Of a DNA stretch of 64,000 nt, positions 25,572 to 35,241 are shown in pieces. The stretch is from an uncultured Muribaculaceae bacterium (GTDB taxonomy: Bacteria; Bacteroidota; Bacteroidia; Bacteroidales; Muribaculaceae). The stretch is from the NCBI GenBank assembly GCA_944321705.1, contig CALUMG010000006.1, forward strand, positions 1-64,000, in the 5' to 3' direction. The position numbers and the translations under genes were made by a program. Under the pieces are notes generated by a model that saw only the letters and a program-made list of their open reading frames with translations, was not told the DNA's origin and did no database searches. Within the stretch, counting starts at the first letter, position 1. Every line of letters begins with the position of its first letter.

Positions 25572-26438
25572 ATGGCGACAATCGAGATAGACAAGGATTC
25601 GGGATTTTGCTTCGGTGTGGTCACTGCAATAAGGAAAGCCGAGGAGGAATTGGGTAAATCGGGGCATTTGTATTGCCTTGGCGATATCGTGCATAATTCA
25701 AACGAGGTGGAACGGCTTGAGACAAAGGGTCTTGAAACAATAACTCATGAAGATTTAGGCCGTTTGCACGATGTGACAGTGTTGTTGAGAGCACATGGCG
25801 AGCCCCCCGAAACGTATCGCATGGCTGCCGGTAACGGAATAACGGTTATCGATGCGACATGTCCCGTGGTGTTGCAGTTGCAGAGGCGCATAAAGGCAAA
25901 GTATGATAGCTTGGAGCCTGACGGGCGGCATCCGCAAATCGTGATATATGGGAAAAAAGGGCATGCCGAGGTGAACGGGCTTGTCGGACAGACCGACGGG
26001 AATGCCATTGTCGTGGAAAATGTCGATGAGCTTGATAAAATAGATTTTTCTCGTGATATATATCTTTATTCGCAGACAACCAAGTCATTGCAAGGATTTG
26101 CGGCAATGATAGAAGCTATCTCGGGAAGAAAACAAGCCGGATTTGAAAGTTTTGACACAATTTGCCGTCAAGTGGCCAATCGCATACCCAAAATACGAGA
26201 ATTTTCCAAAGCGCACGACTTGATATTGTTTGTGAGCGGAAGTAAGAGCAGTAATGGCAAGATTTTATTTGAAGAGTGCCGTAATTCAAATCCCATGTCT
26301 TTTCGCATATCATCTCCGGCTGAAATCGACCCTGCATGGCTTGAAGGAAAGGATAGCATCGGAATATGCGGGGCCACGTCGACACCCATGTGGCTTATGA
26401 ATGATGTGCGTGAAGCTGTCAAGAAACTTCTTGAGTGA
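25572..26438 (+). CDS. ispH: 4-hydroxy-3-methylbut-2-enyl diphosphate reductase
   Basis: A 288-aa iron-sulfur enzyme for the last step of the MEP isoprenoid pathway, giving IPP and DMAPP. Cluster cysteines are in GFCFGV, ATCPVV and the GICGAT region; HGEPP and GKKGHAEVNGL carry substrate-binding His and Glu. Length matches the short form without an S1 domain. It lies directly behind cmk. Confidence 0.94.
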   Translation: MATIEIDKDSGFCFGVVTAIRKAEEELGKSGHLYCLGDIVHNSNEVERLETKGLETITHEDLGRLHDVTVLLRAHGEPPETYRMAAGNGITVIDATCPVVLQLQRRIKAKYDSLEPDGRHPQIVIYGKKGHAEVNGLVGQTDGNAIVVENVDELDKIDFSRDIYLYSQTTKSLQGFAAMIEAISGRKQAGFESFDTICRQVANRIPKIREFSKAHDLILFVSGSKSSNGKILFEECRNSNPMSFRISSPAEIDPAWLEGKDSIGICGATSTPMWLMNDVREAVKKLLE

Positions 26439-26740
26439 AACAAGACAGGTGAGTCCTATTGTCAAAATTTGGACATAAATGGCAGTTCGTTTTTGGAACA
26501 ACGGAATGAACTCCTGATTAAGGATATATAGTTATTTTTTGACCTTTCTTAACCACTTATTGGAGTTTTGGACTAAAATTTGTAGAAAAAGATACAATTC
26601 ATGAAATGCAGAATTACTAATTTTGCAAAGAATTTATGTTGTTGTGCACATAAGAATGTAGAACGAGAACATTCTTGAGTAGCAAGACGAAGTCATCAAA
26701 ATGCATTAATTATATAACAATAAATTAATAATCAATTATT
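26439..26740 (+). promoter_or_regulatory. Intergenic region before the RND efflux operon
   Basis: 302 bp without a gene. TAATTTTG at 26618-26625 is a likely -7 box for the efflux operon, leaving a leader of about 110 bases. I find no clear operator repeat. Confidence 0.45.
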
Positions 26741-27910
26741 ATGACAAAGAAAAGAATGATCTTGTCGCTCACTAAGCCGTGTGCTTTTTTCGTGGCGATT
26801 GCAGGTTTATTGTCTTCGTGTGGGAGCGGTCAACAGCAGCAAGGTGCGATGCCTGTGCAAGTTGAGACCTACACAGTGAAATTGGATAGTATGACGTTGT
26901 ATGAAAGCTATCCTGCTACAATCAAGGGAAAGACAGACATAGAAATTCGTCCTCAAATTTCGGGATTCATAACAAAAGTGCATGTGGATGAAGGTCAGGT
27001 TGTAAAGAAAGGACAGTTGTTGTTCACCATCGATCAAGTGCAATATGAAGCCGCAGTACGTTCGGCCGAGGCTGCCGTTGCTTCAGCCGAAGCAGCCGTT
27101 GCAACAGCCAAGATGACCACCGACAGCAAAAAAATACTTCATGACAAGCAAATCATAAGCGATTATGAGTATCAAACTTCGGTTTTGTCACTTCGCGAAG
27201 CAGAAGCTGCGTTGAATCAAGCTCGTGCAAGTCTTGTGAATGCACAACGCAATCTTGATTATACAGAGGTCGTTGCTCCGTCGGATGGCGTGGTAGGAAC
27301 CATACCTAACCGTGAAGGTTCTTTGGCGAGCCCGTCGTCAGTTCAACCGTTGACTACCGTTTCCGACATTTCGGAAGTGTATGCTTATTTCTCCTTCAAT
27401 GAAAAAGATGTCATAAAGATGACACAATCGGGTTCTCGTACTCTTAATGAAGCCATTAAGGAAATGCCTGAAGTTTATTTGCAACTTTCCGATGGTTCTC
27501 GTTACGCTCTTCCGGGCAAGGTGTTCACTGTGTCGGGAGTGCTTGACGGTTCTACGGGAACAGCATCGGTTCGTGCATTGTTCAAAAATACCAACAAGAT
27601 GCTCCGCAGCGGCTTGACAGGTGAAATTCTCGTTCCGCAACCTTCCAATGACTTGCTTATCATCCCGCAAAAGGCTACTTATGAGATTCAAGACAGGGTA
27701 TATGTGTATCTTGTAAATGACTCAAGCAAGGCTGTGTCAACAAACATTACAGTGTCTCCGGTTAATGATGGCCAAACTTACATCGTCACATCAGGACTTA
27801 AAGTGGGAGATGAAATCGTTACCGAAGGAGTAGGTACTTCCGTAAAGGCCGGCACATTGGTGCAATCGAGCAACAACGCCGCTCAAGCAGCTCCGGCCGC
27901 TCAAAACTAA
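26741..27910 (+). CDS. RND efflux periplasmic adaptor (membrane fusion protein)
   Basis: A 389-aa lipoprotein adaptor (lipobox LLSSCGS). Biotinyl-lipoyl-like halves surround a coiled-coil hairpin (about 95-165, Ala/Glu-rich: AEAAVASAEAAVATAK), then beta-barrel and membrane-proximal domains with VVAPSDGVVGTI. It bridges the inner-membrane pump to the outer-membrane channel. It is the first gene of a three-gene operon of MexAB-OprM type with gaps of 43 and 14 bp. The Ala/Gln-rich tail is likely disordered. Substrate unknown. Confidence 0.93.
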   Translation: MTKKRMILSLTKPCAFFVAIAGLLSSCGSGQQQQGAMPVQVETYTVKLDSMTLYESYPATIKGKTDIEIRPQISGFITKVHVDEGQVVKKGQLLFTIDQVQYEAAVRSAEAAVASAEAAVATAKMTTDSKKILHDKQIISDYEYQTSVLSLREAEAALNQARASLVNAQRNLDYTEVVAPSDGVVGTIPNREGSLASPSSVQPLTTVSDISEVYAYFSFNEKDVIKMTQSGSRTLNEAIKEMPEVYLQLSDGSRYALPGKVFTVSGVLDGSTGTASVRALFKNTNKMLRSGLTGEILVPQPSNDLLIIPQKATYEIQDRVYVYLVNDSSKAVSTNITVSPVNDGQTYIVTSGLKVGDEIVTEGVGTSVKAGTLVQSSNNAAQAAPAAQN

Positions 27911-27953
27911 ATTTTCATCATTAGGGAAGTTTTAATAATATAACAATTAAGAA

Positions 27954-30900
27954 ATGAATTTAAGTACATTTATAAAACGACCTGTTTTGTCCACCGTTAT
28001 ATCGGTATTTATCGTTATTCTCGGTGGAATCGGGCTTGCTGCGCTGCCATTGGAGCAGTACCCGAACATTGCACCGCCGACAATTTCGGTATCAACCTCT
28101 TATACGGGAGCAAATGCACAAACTGTGCTTAACTCGGTGATTGCGCCACTTGAAGAGCAAATCAACGGTGCGCTCAACATGACTTACATGACATCGTCGG
28201 CGACCAATACGGGTAGTGCCACGATTACCATATACTTTAAGGAAGGTTACGACCCCGACATGGCTGCGGTCGACGTGCAGAACCGTGTGGCTCAGGCTCA
28301 GTCGCAGTTGCCTGCCGAGGTTACCCAAGTGGGCGTTATCACTCGCAAGCGTCAGAGTTCAATGCTTGTGGGTGTTACATTGTCCGACCCCGAAGGACGT
28401 TATGACCAAGAGTTTGTTGAAAACTACATGTCAATAAACGTATTGCCTGAAATCAAGCGTATTGCCGGTGTGGGTGAAGCATTCGCGTTGTCTTCCGACT
28501 ACTCCATGCGTATTTGGCTTAAGCCCGATGTGATGGCTCAATATAATCTTGAGCCTACCGATGTCACTGCCGCTCTTGCCGAACAGAACATTGAAGCTGC
28601 TCCGGGTCAATTCGGAGAACGAGGAAAGCAAAGTTTCCAATATGTGATGCGCTATAAAGGCCGTCTCGTTACTGCCGAGGAATTTGGCGACATTATAATC
28701 CGTGCCGACAATAACGGAAATATCCTTTATTTGAAAGATGTGGCCGACCTTGAACTTGGCCGTCTTGACTATGGTTTCTCAAACAGGGTCAATGGCGCGC
28801 TTGGTGTGACTTGTATCGTGTTCCAGTCGGCAGGTTCTAACGCATCGGAAGTTATCAATAACGTACTTGGCGTAATCGATGATGCAGAGGAATCGCTTCC
28901 CGAAGGATTGAGATTTGATGTGCCGATGAATACCAACGAGTTCCTTGATGCGTCAATCAACGAGGTTGTCAAGACTCTTATTGAAGCCTTTATCCTCGTG
29001 GCCATTGTGGTTTACATCTTCTTGCAGGACTTCCGTTCGACGCTTGTGCCTATAATCGCCATCCCTGTGGCACTTATCGGTTCATTCTTTGTGATATATG
29101 TCATCGGGTTCTCGCTCAACTTGCTTACCCTTTCGGCTCTTGTGCTTGCAATCGCCATTGTGGTGGACGACGCGATAGTGGTCGTCGAGGCGGTCCATGC
29201 CAAGCTGGACGAAGGATACCACTCGCCGCGTCAGGCATCAATCGATGCAATGGGTGAAATAGGCAGCGCCATCGTTTCAATCACGTTGGTCATGATGCTT
29301 GTGTTCATTCCGGTATCATTCATGCCGGGTACGTCGGGTGTGTTCTATCGTCAATTCGGTTTGACCATGGCGGCCGCCATTGGTATATCGGCTATTAACG
29401 CGTTGACATTGTCTCCGGCCCTTTGCGCATTGTTCTTGAAACCTCACCGCAAGGAAGAGGAAGGCAAGAAGATGTCGTTTGTCGACCGCTTCCATGCAGG
29501 GTTCAATGCCGGCTACAGCGTCGTGCTCAACAAGTATTCGAAGGCTGTGAAGTTCTTTATCAAGAACAAATGGGTTTCGGGTGGTATCGTTGCAGCATCA
29601 ATCGGAGTGCTCGTATGGCTCATGTCGGTTACGCCTAACAGTCTTGTGCCGGATGAAGATACCGGTACAATCATGGGTGTCGTGTCAATGCCTCCTGCGA
29701 CATCGCAAGAGCGTACACAAGAAGTGCTCGACAGCCTCGATGTTATTATCGCTCAAATGCCTGGTGTGCAAATGCGTACCGTGATCCAAGGTTATAACTT
29801 CATTGCCGGACAAGGTAGTAGTTATGGTTCGGTCATCATAAAGATGAAAAACTGGGAAGAGCGTAGTGATGACGAGAGTGTTGCAAATACTATAAAGAAA
29901 CTCTATGCAGCTACGGCTATGAAAATAAAGGACGGAACAATCATGTTCTTTGCTCCTCCTATGATTTCGGGTTATTCGGTATCGAGCGGTTTTGAATTCC
30001 AGTTGCAAGACAAGACCGGTGGAGACTTGAACAAGTTCTTCAGCATTCAACAGCAATTCCTTGCAGCGTTGAACCAACGTCCTGAAATACAGATGGCTTA
30101 TTCGGCATTTAACCCGACATATCCTCAATATCTTATTGACGTGGATGTAGCAAAGGCCAAGCGTGCCGGAATTTCTCCGTCAAATGTGTTGACTGTGCTT
30201 CAAGGGTACTATGGTGGTATGTACATCAGTAACTTCAACCGATTTGGTAAATTGTATCGTGTCATGATGCAGGCTTCACCTGAAGCTCGTGTTTCTCCTG
30301 AGACTTTGAAGAGCGTCAAGGTGCGCACATCTTCGGGCATGGTGCCAATCAGCGACTTCATCACCTTGTCGCGCGTGTATGGCCCGGACGTTATCAACCG
30401 TTTCAACATGTACACATCAATGGCGGTGAACGGTACTCCTAATGCAGGTTACTCTTCGGGTCAGGCAATCGAGGCTATCCGTGAAGTTGCTTCACAAGTG
30501 TTGCCGCAAGGTTATGACTACGAGTTCTCGGGTTTGACTCGTGAGGAAGCCAGCACATCGAGCTCTGCTACAGCTCTTATCTTCGTCTTGTGTCTTGTAT
30601 TCGTGTACTTGATTTTGAGTGCGCAATACGAAAGTTACATATTGCCGTTGTCGGTAATCTTGTCGATTCCGTTCGGTCTGTTCGGTACATTCGTGTTTGC
30701 AAGGATGTTCGGCATAGATAACAATATTTACTTGAAGATTGCTCTTATCATGCTTATCGGACTTCTTGCCAAGAATGCCATCTTGATTGTTCAATACGCG
30801 CTTGAACGCCGCATGACGGGTATGTCGATCATCGGTTCGGCCGTATCGGGAGCTTCGGCTCGTCTGCGTCCTATCTTGATGACCTCGTTGGCGTTGATTA

Positions 30901-31127
30901 TCGGTCTGTTGCCTTTGATGTTCGCGTCGGGTGTAGGTGCCAATGGTAACCGCGCACTTGGTACCGGAGCCGTAGGCGGTATGTTAATCGGTATGATATT
31001 CCAGTTGCTCATCGTTCCGTGCTTGTTCGTGATTTGTCAGACGGTACAAGAGAAATTCTCACCGATTAAGTGGAAAGATACCGACAACTCGGGCATGAAG
31101 AATGAAATCGAACAGTTCTCAATTTAA
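27954..31127 (+). CDS. RND multidrug efflux permease (HAE1 type)
   Basis: A 1057-aa inner-membrane pump with the standard two-repeat, 12-helix layout and large periplasmic loops. It opens FIKRPVLSTVISVFIVILGG. The proton-relay aspartates are in VVDDAIVV of helix 4, and GLLAKNAILIVQ is the conserved helix-10 segment with the relay Lys. Members use the proton gradient to export drugs, bile salts and detergents. Length is normal. Confidence 0.95.
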   Translation: MNLSTFIKRPVLSTVISVFIVILGGIGLAALPLEQYPNIAPPTISVSTSYTGANAQTVLNSVIAPLEEQINGALNMTYMTSSATNTGSATITIYFKEGYDPDMAAVDVQNRVAQAQSQLPAEVTQVGVITRKRQSSMLVGVTLSDPEGRYDQEFVENYMSINVLPEIKRIAGVGEAFALSSDYSMRIWLKPDVMAQYNLEPTDVTAALAEQNIEAAPGQFGERGKQSFQYVMRYKGRLVTAEEFGDIIIRADNNGNILYLKDVADLELGRLDYGFSNRVNGALGVTCIVFQSAGSNASEVINNVLGVIDDAEESLPEGLRFDVPMNTNEFLDASINEVVKTLIEAFILVAIVVYIFLQDFRSTLVPIIAIPVALIGSFFVIYVIGFSLNLLTLSALVLAIAIVVDDAIVVVEAVHAKLDEGYHSPRQASIDAMGEIGSAIVSITLVMMLVFIPVSFMPGTSGVFYRQFGLTMAAAIGISAINALTLSPALCALFLKPHRKEEEGKKMSFVDRFHAGFNAGYSVVLNKYSKAVKFFIKNKWVSGGIVAASIGVLVWLMSVTPNSLVPDEDTGTIMGVVSMPPATSQERTQEVLDSLDVIIAQMPGVQMRTVIQGYNFIAGQGSSYGSVIIKMKNWEERSDDESVANTIKKLYAATAMKIKDGTIMFFAPPMISGYSVSSGFEFQLQDKTGGDLNKFFSIQQQFLAALNQRPEIQMAYSAFNPTYPQYLIDVDVAKAKRAGISPSNVLTVLQGYYGGMYISNFNRFGKLYRVMMQASPEARVSPETLKSVKVRTSSGMVPISDFITLSRVYGPDVINRFNMYTSMAVNGTPNAGYSSGQAIEAIREVASQVLPQGYDYEFSGLTREEASTSSSATALIFVLCLVFVYLILSAQYESYILPLSVILSIPFGLFGTFVFARMFGIDNNIYLKIALIMLIGLLAKNAILIVQYALERRMTGMSIIGSAVSGASARLRPILMTSLALIIGLLPLMFASGVGANGNRALGTGAVGGMLIGMIFQLLIVPCLFVICQTVQEKFSPIKWKDTDNSGMKNEIEQFSI

Positions 31128-31141
31128 TAAGTGTTAGCATT

Positions 31142-32518
31142 ATGAATATAAAGAATATACGGTTACTTCTTATCACTGTGGTTTCGGCCACAGTGATGGG
31201 CAGTTGCCACATCTACAAGAAATATGATTTGCCCGATGAAGGTGTAATCTCCAAGTATAAGGAAGCATTGGAGCAACCAGTGGATTCTTCGGCATTGGGA
31301 AATTTGCAATGGGATGAGATATTTACCGATCCTCAATTGCAAGTGCTTATCAACGAGGCTCTTGAAAACAATGTGGACTTGCAGAATGCCAAGTTGAATG
31401 TTGACATAGCCCATGCACAGTTGCTTGGCGCGAGATTGAGCTATTTGCCGTCATTGGCATTTGCTCCCAACGGCTCGGGCTCGAAAGTCGGCAGCGCGTC
31501 TCTCGACTGGGGTTATCAATTGCCATTGTCGCTTAGTTGGGAAATCGACATTTTCGGTCGCATCCTTAATTCAAAGCGTCAAGCTCAAGTGAACTTGTAT
31601 CAGAGCGAGGCTTATCAGCAAGCTGTGCGTTCACAAATCATCGGTGCTGTGGCCAATTGCTACTACCAGCTTGTTTCTTTTGAAAAACAACTTGCCTTGT
31701 ATAACGAAACTGCCGAATTGTGGAAACAGACCGTGCAAGTGATGCGCGACATGAAGGAAGCAGGACGTTATAATGAAGTCGCAATCGTGCAAAGTGAAGC
31801 AAGCTATTACAGTGTGCTTGCTGCGATTCCGCAAGTGGAAATGAGCATCAACGAGCTGAACAACACAATGTCGTTGTTGCTTAACGTAGAGCCGCAAGTG
31901 TGGGATGTAAACGTCGAGTCTATCGTTGTGCTGCCTTCCGAACTTGAATTTGGCGTGCCGATGAGCTATCTTGCTGCCCGTCCCGACGTGCGTGCAGCCG
32001 AATATTCGTTTGCTTCGGCTTATTACGCTACCAACATGGCGCGTTCTGCATTCTATCCAAATATAACCTTGTCGGCCAATGGCGGTTATGGTACATTGCT
32101 TGGAAGCGCGATAGTGGATCCTGCACAATGGTTCATAAATCTTGCTGGCCAGCTCACTCAGCCATTGTTTAACAAGGGTCAGAACATTGCTAACTTGAAA
32201 GCTGCAAAAGCACAACAACAACAAGCGTTGAACTCGTTTGAAAACGCTGTGCTTAGCGCATCGGCCGAAGTAAGTAATGCTCTGGTAACGATGGAAAAGT
32301 CTGAAGAAATGAGGCAGAATCTTGTTTTGGAAGTGGAAAAATTGCAAAAGGCAGTGGATTACAATCGAGACTTGCTGGCTTTGAGCACTACCACATATCT
32401 TGAAGTATTGACGGCTCAACAATCGTTGCTGAACAGCCAAATTTCGTTGCTCAACACCGACTTGGCCATCAATCAGGCTGCCATCAACCTATATCAGGCA
32501 TTAGGTGGCGGACGTTAA
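31142..32518 (+). CDS. Outer-membrane efflux channel lipoprotein (OprM/NodT type)
   Basis: A 458-aa TolC-like channel with lipobox VMGSCHI. Two long helical repeats include LINEALENNVDLQNAKLN and the matching SLLNTDLAINQAAINLYQALGG near the end, with SWEIDIFGR, typical of the NodT family. It is the third gene of the RND operon, 14 bp after the permease, and completes the tripartite export path to the outside. Confidence 0.93.
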   Translation: MNIKNIRLLLITVVSATVMGSCHIYKKYDLPDEGVISKYKEALEQPVDSSALGNLQWDEIFTDPQLQVLINEALENNVDLQNAKLNVDIAHAQLLGARLSYLPSLAFAPNGSGSKVGSASLDWGYQLPLSLSWEIDIFGRILNSKRQAQVNLYQSEAYQQAVRSQIIGAVANCYYQLVSFEKQLALYNETAELWKQTVQVMRDMKEAGRYNEVAIVQSEASYYSVLAAIPQVEMSINELNNTMSLLLNVEPQVWDVNVESIVVLPSELEFGVPMSYLAARPDVRAAEYSFASAYYATNMARSAFYPNITLSANGGYGTLLGSAIVDPAQWFINLAGQLTQPLFNKGQNIANLKAAKAQQQQALNSFENAVLSASAEVSNALVTMEKSEEMRQNLVLEVEKLQKAVDYNRDLLALSTTTYLEVLTAQQSLLNSQISLLNTDLAINQAAINLYQALGGGR

Positions 32519-32549
32519 TAAAATAAAATCATTTTTAAATTCATAAACC

Positions 32550-33344
32550 ATGATTAGTCCGTTAGCACACGTCGATCCCGAAGCTAAAATAGGGAAAAAC
32601 GTAAATATCCATCCGTTCTCGTTTATAAGCAAGAACGTTGAAATAGGTGATGATTGCACCATCTATCCTTTTGTGAGCATCCTTAGCGGTACTCGCATAG
32701 GCAACAGATGTAAAATTTATAATGGAGCCATAATCGGAGCCGAGCCGCAAGACTTGCGCTGGAAAGGCGACAAATCGTATGTGATAATAGGCGACGATTG
32801 CCGAGTTCGCGAGCACACCATCATAAATCGCGGTATTTATGACGGCAGTGCCACTCGCATAGGCAACAACGTCTTTATCATGGCCGAATCCCATATCATG
32901 CACGATGCTCAGATCAGCGACAATGTGATTCTTGGCAACGGCAGCAATGTTTCTTACGACAGCAAGGTGGGTCCTTGCGTGATACTCGGGTCGTCGGTAA
33001 TGTTGCATCCAGGCAGTGAAGTTGGAGAATGGGCTATGGTCAAGAGCGGTTGCCGTGTAAACGGCAATGTGCCTCCATTTGTCATAATGGCTCACAATCC
33101 AATTACTTATTATGGCGTCAATGCCTATATCATGCGTCACAAAGGTTTCTCGGAAGAGTCCATTGACGATATAGCAAAGGCTTATCGCCATGTATATCAA
33201 TGCAATACTTCAGTGTTTAACGCAATCCGCCGTATTGAGTCGGATGTTAAGCCGTCGGTCGAGCGTGATAAAATCACCAATTTTATCAAAGAACATAATC
33301 TGAGGATTGTGGCCGTACCGAGTCATGAAGATGTGTTAGACTGA
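32550..33344 (+). CDS. lpxA: LpxA-type UDP-GlcNAc O-acyltransferase
   Basis: A 264-aa left-handed beta-helix with hexapeptide repeats (about 1-190) and a C-terminal helical cap. EPQDLRWKGD, REHTIINRG and AESHIMHDA correspond to LpxA substrate-binding and catalytic-His blocks, and GVNAYIMRHKGFS matches the LpxA cap. It acylates UDP-GlcNAc at O-3 to begin lipid A synthesis. It lies only 31 bp after the efflux channel gene and away from lpxC/fabZ/lpxD, so it may be a second lpxA-like gene. A terminator follows. Confidence 0.82.
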   Translation: MISPLAHVDPEAKIGKNVNIHPFSFISKNVEIGDDCTIYPFVSILSGTRIGNRCKIYNGAIIGAEPQDLRWKGDKSYVIIGDDCRVREHTIINRGIYDGSATRIGNNVFIMAESHIMHDAQISDNVILGNGSNVSYDSKVGPCVILGSSVMLHPGSEVGEWAMVKSGCRVNGNVPPFVIMAHNPITYYGVNAYIMRHKGFSEESIDDIAKAYRHVYQCNTSVFNAIRRIESDVKPSVERDKITNFIKEHNLRIVAVPSHEDVLD

Positions 33345-33370
33345 TTTTTATTGTTACGTATAAATGCAGA

Positions 33371-33407
33371 AAGATGTTACCGGCGTGAGTCGGTGACATC
33401 TTTTTTA
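33371..33407 (+). terminator. Intrinsic terminator after lpxA
   Basis: GATGTTACCG (33373-33382) pairs with CGGTGACATC (33391-33400) with one mismatch, followed by six T. It ends the efflux/lpxA transcript. Confidence 0.75.
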
Positions 33408-33474
33408 TTATATAACATGTTGTTGTATTTCGGTTGATGGTGTCTCGCCCTTAGTTGTTGGGCATGAGTGCCTG

Positions 33475-34242
33475 TTATTGTTGTAAATTAAACAATTGTG
33501 CAGCGTTGGCATCGGTTTGCAAAGACACTTCTTCGGTGGTTGAGCCGAGAGACTTGGCTATACATTCGGCTATGTAAGGTATGTAGGAGCTTTCGTTGCG
33601 TTTGCCTCTGAATGGCACGGGGGCGAGGTAAGGCGAATCTGTTTCAAGCAGAATGCGGTCGAGTCCTATTTCGGGTAAGATTGATGGCACTTGTGATTTT
33701 TTGAAAGTGACAATGCCGTTGATGCCAAAGAAAAAGTCTCCGTATCGGCGTATGCGCCTGATATCGTCGATGCTGCCTCCGAAGCTGTGGAATACGCCCG
33801 CCGGCAGACGTTTGAATCTTGAAAATACCTGCAAAATGTCGTCAAGGCCGTTGCGGCAATGGATGATTATGGGTAAATCCATATCCACGGCCCATTCCAC
33901 CTGGGTGGCAAAGGCCTCGTGCTGTTCTTCTCTGAAAGTAGCGTCCCAATATAGGTCTATGCCTATCTCTCCGATGGCGACAAATCGACGTTCATTAAGC
34001 AATGCCTCTATTTGAGCCAATGTTGCATTGAAATCTTCTTTTATTTCTGTCGGATGCAGACCCATTGCCATTGATGTGTAGCGAGGATGGGCATCATGCA
34101 GCTGATACATCGGCTCAACGGTCGAAATGTCGACATTTGGCAACACAAGGTGCTTCACGCCGGCTTCCTTTGCCCGGGCTACTGTGGCTTCACGGTCGTT
34201 GTCAAATTCCTCAAGATATATGTGAGTGTGCGTGTCAATCAT
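33475..34242 (-). CDS. TatD-family metal-dependent hydrolase
   Basis: A 255-aa TIM-barrel hydrolase. It begins MIDTHTHIYLEEF with the first metal His pair, then GEIGIDLYWD, PIIIHCRNG and LETDSPYLAP with further ligands. TatD proteins are metal-dependent 3'-5' DNA/RNA exonucleases or D-aminoacyl hydrolases of quality control. Its ATG overlaps the stop of the polyprenyl synthase gene by 4 bp, so the pair is translationally coupled. Confidence 0.92.
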   Translation of the reverse strand: MIDTHTHIYLEEFDNDREATVARAKEAGVKHLVLPNVDISTVEPMYQLHDAHPRYTSMAMGLHPTEIKEDFNATLAQIEALLNERRFVAIGEIGIDLYWDATFREEQHEAFATQVEWAVDMDLPIIIHCRNGLDDILQVFSRFKRLPAGVFHSFGGSIDDIRRIRRYGDFFFGINGIVTFKKSQVPSILPEIGLDRILLETDSPYLAPVPFRGKRNESSYIPYIAECIAKSLGSTTEEVSLQTDANAAQLFNLQQ

Positions 34243-35213
34243 TTGTCTCTGTGCAGCAGCATGTTGGCAAATTCACGGAAGCTTTGTTTTGCTTCTTCGC
34301 TGATATTTACTTTCTCGATGGACGCGAGCGCCATGTCGTTGTATTTTTGTATGGCATTCTCGGCGAGCTTGTCTATGCCGAGTTTGTCGTATATTGCTTT
34401 CACCGCAGCCACTTTGCTTGATTTGTCGGGGGCTTTTGCCATTAGCCAGCGTCGCAATTCCAAAGCATCATCACCGGTAGCCTTTGCTATTGCGTTTATG
34501 AGCATGAATGTCTTTTTGTTGTTCATGATGTCACCGCCAATTTCCTTTCCGAAAGTTTCGGGGTTTCCATAAACGTCCAGCCAGTCATCTTGCAATTGGA
34601 ATGCCAGTCCGAGGTATTCTCCAAAATTGTATAGGGAATCGGCATCTTCCTTGCTCGCATTGCCAATCAATGCGCCTATCTTGCATGCTCCGCCAATCAA
34701 GACCGAAGTTTTGAGACGAATCATTTCGATGTATTCATCTTCGGATACATCGTTGCGCGCTTCAAAGTCCATATCGTATTGTTGGCCTTCATATACTCCC
34801 ATGGCCGTGGCGTTGAAAGCCTCGGTGACTGCCTTGATGTGTTCATTGTCGGTGCGTGCAATGTATTGCGAAGCCATTGTCAGCATGGCATCGCCCGACA
34901 GAATTGCCACGTTGTCATTCCATTTTACATGCACTGTCGGTTTGCCACGTCGCATGTCGGCCTTGTCCATCACGTCATCGTGGAGAAGTGTGAAGTTGTG
35001 GTAAAGTTCTATTCCCACTGCTGCATCGACAGCGGCCTTGCAGCTCCCCGAGAATGCATCACAAGCCATCAAAGTCAATACCGGACGCAGGCGTTTGCCA
35101 CCGAGCGACATGGTATATGCTATGGGTTCATACAGGCGACCGGGACGTGCCGGATATTTTATGCTTTCAATGGCTTGAGTGGCAATGCCAATGTAATCTT
35201 CAAATTTAAGCAT
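34239..35213 (-). CDS. Polyprenyl synthetase (trans-isoprenyl diphosphate synthase)
   Basis: A 324-aa all-helical prenyltransferase. The first Asp-rich motif is LLHDDVMDKADMRRG and the second is AFQLQDDWLDVYG, both with metal-binding aspartates; GGKRLRP binds the diphosphate. It condenses IPP with allylic diphosphates into farnesyl, geranylgeranyl or longer chains; product length cannot be read here. It overlaps tatD by 4 bp and starts 28 bp after the preceding lipoprotein gene, so they may share a transcript. Confidence 0.92.
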   Translation of the reverse strand: MLKFEDYIGIATQAIESIKYPARPGRLYEPIAYTMSLGGKRLRPVLTLMACDAFSGSCKAAVDAAVGIELYHNFTLLHDDVMDKADMRRGKPTVHVKWNDNVAILSGDAMLTMASQYIARTDNEHIKAVTEAFNATAMGVYEGQQYDMDFEARNDVSEDEYIEMIRLKTSVLIGGACKIGALIGNASKEDADSLYNFGEYLGLAFQLQDDWLDVYGNPETFGKEIGGDIMNNKKTFMLINAIAKATGDDALELRRWLMAKAPDKSSKVAAVKAIYDKLGIDKLAENAIQKYNDMALASIEKVNISEEAKQSFREFANMLLHRDK

Positions 35214-35241
35214 GGTGTGTTCAAGTTTTTTAAATTGATTG

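Noticed and set aside
31631..32440. 269-codon minus-strand frame inside the efflux channel gene
   Set aside because: Long antisense frames are common opposite codon-biased genes; it has no start context and an implausible His/Arg/Cys-rich composition.
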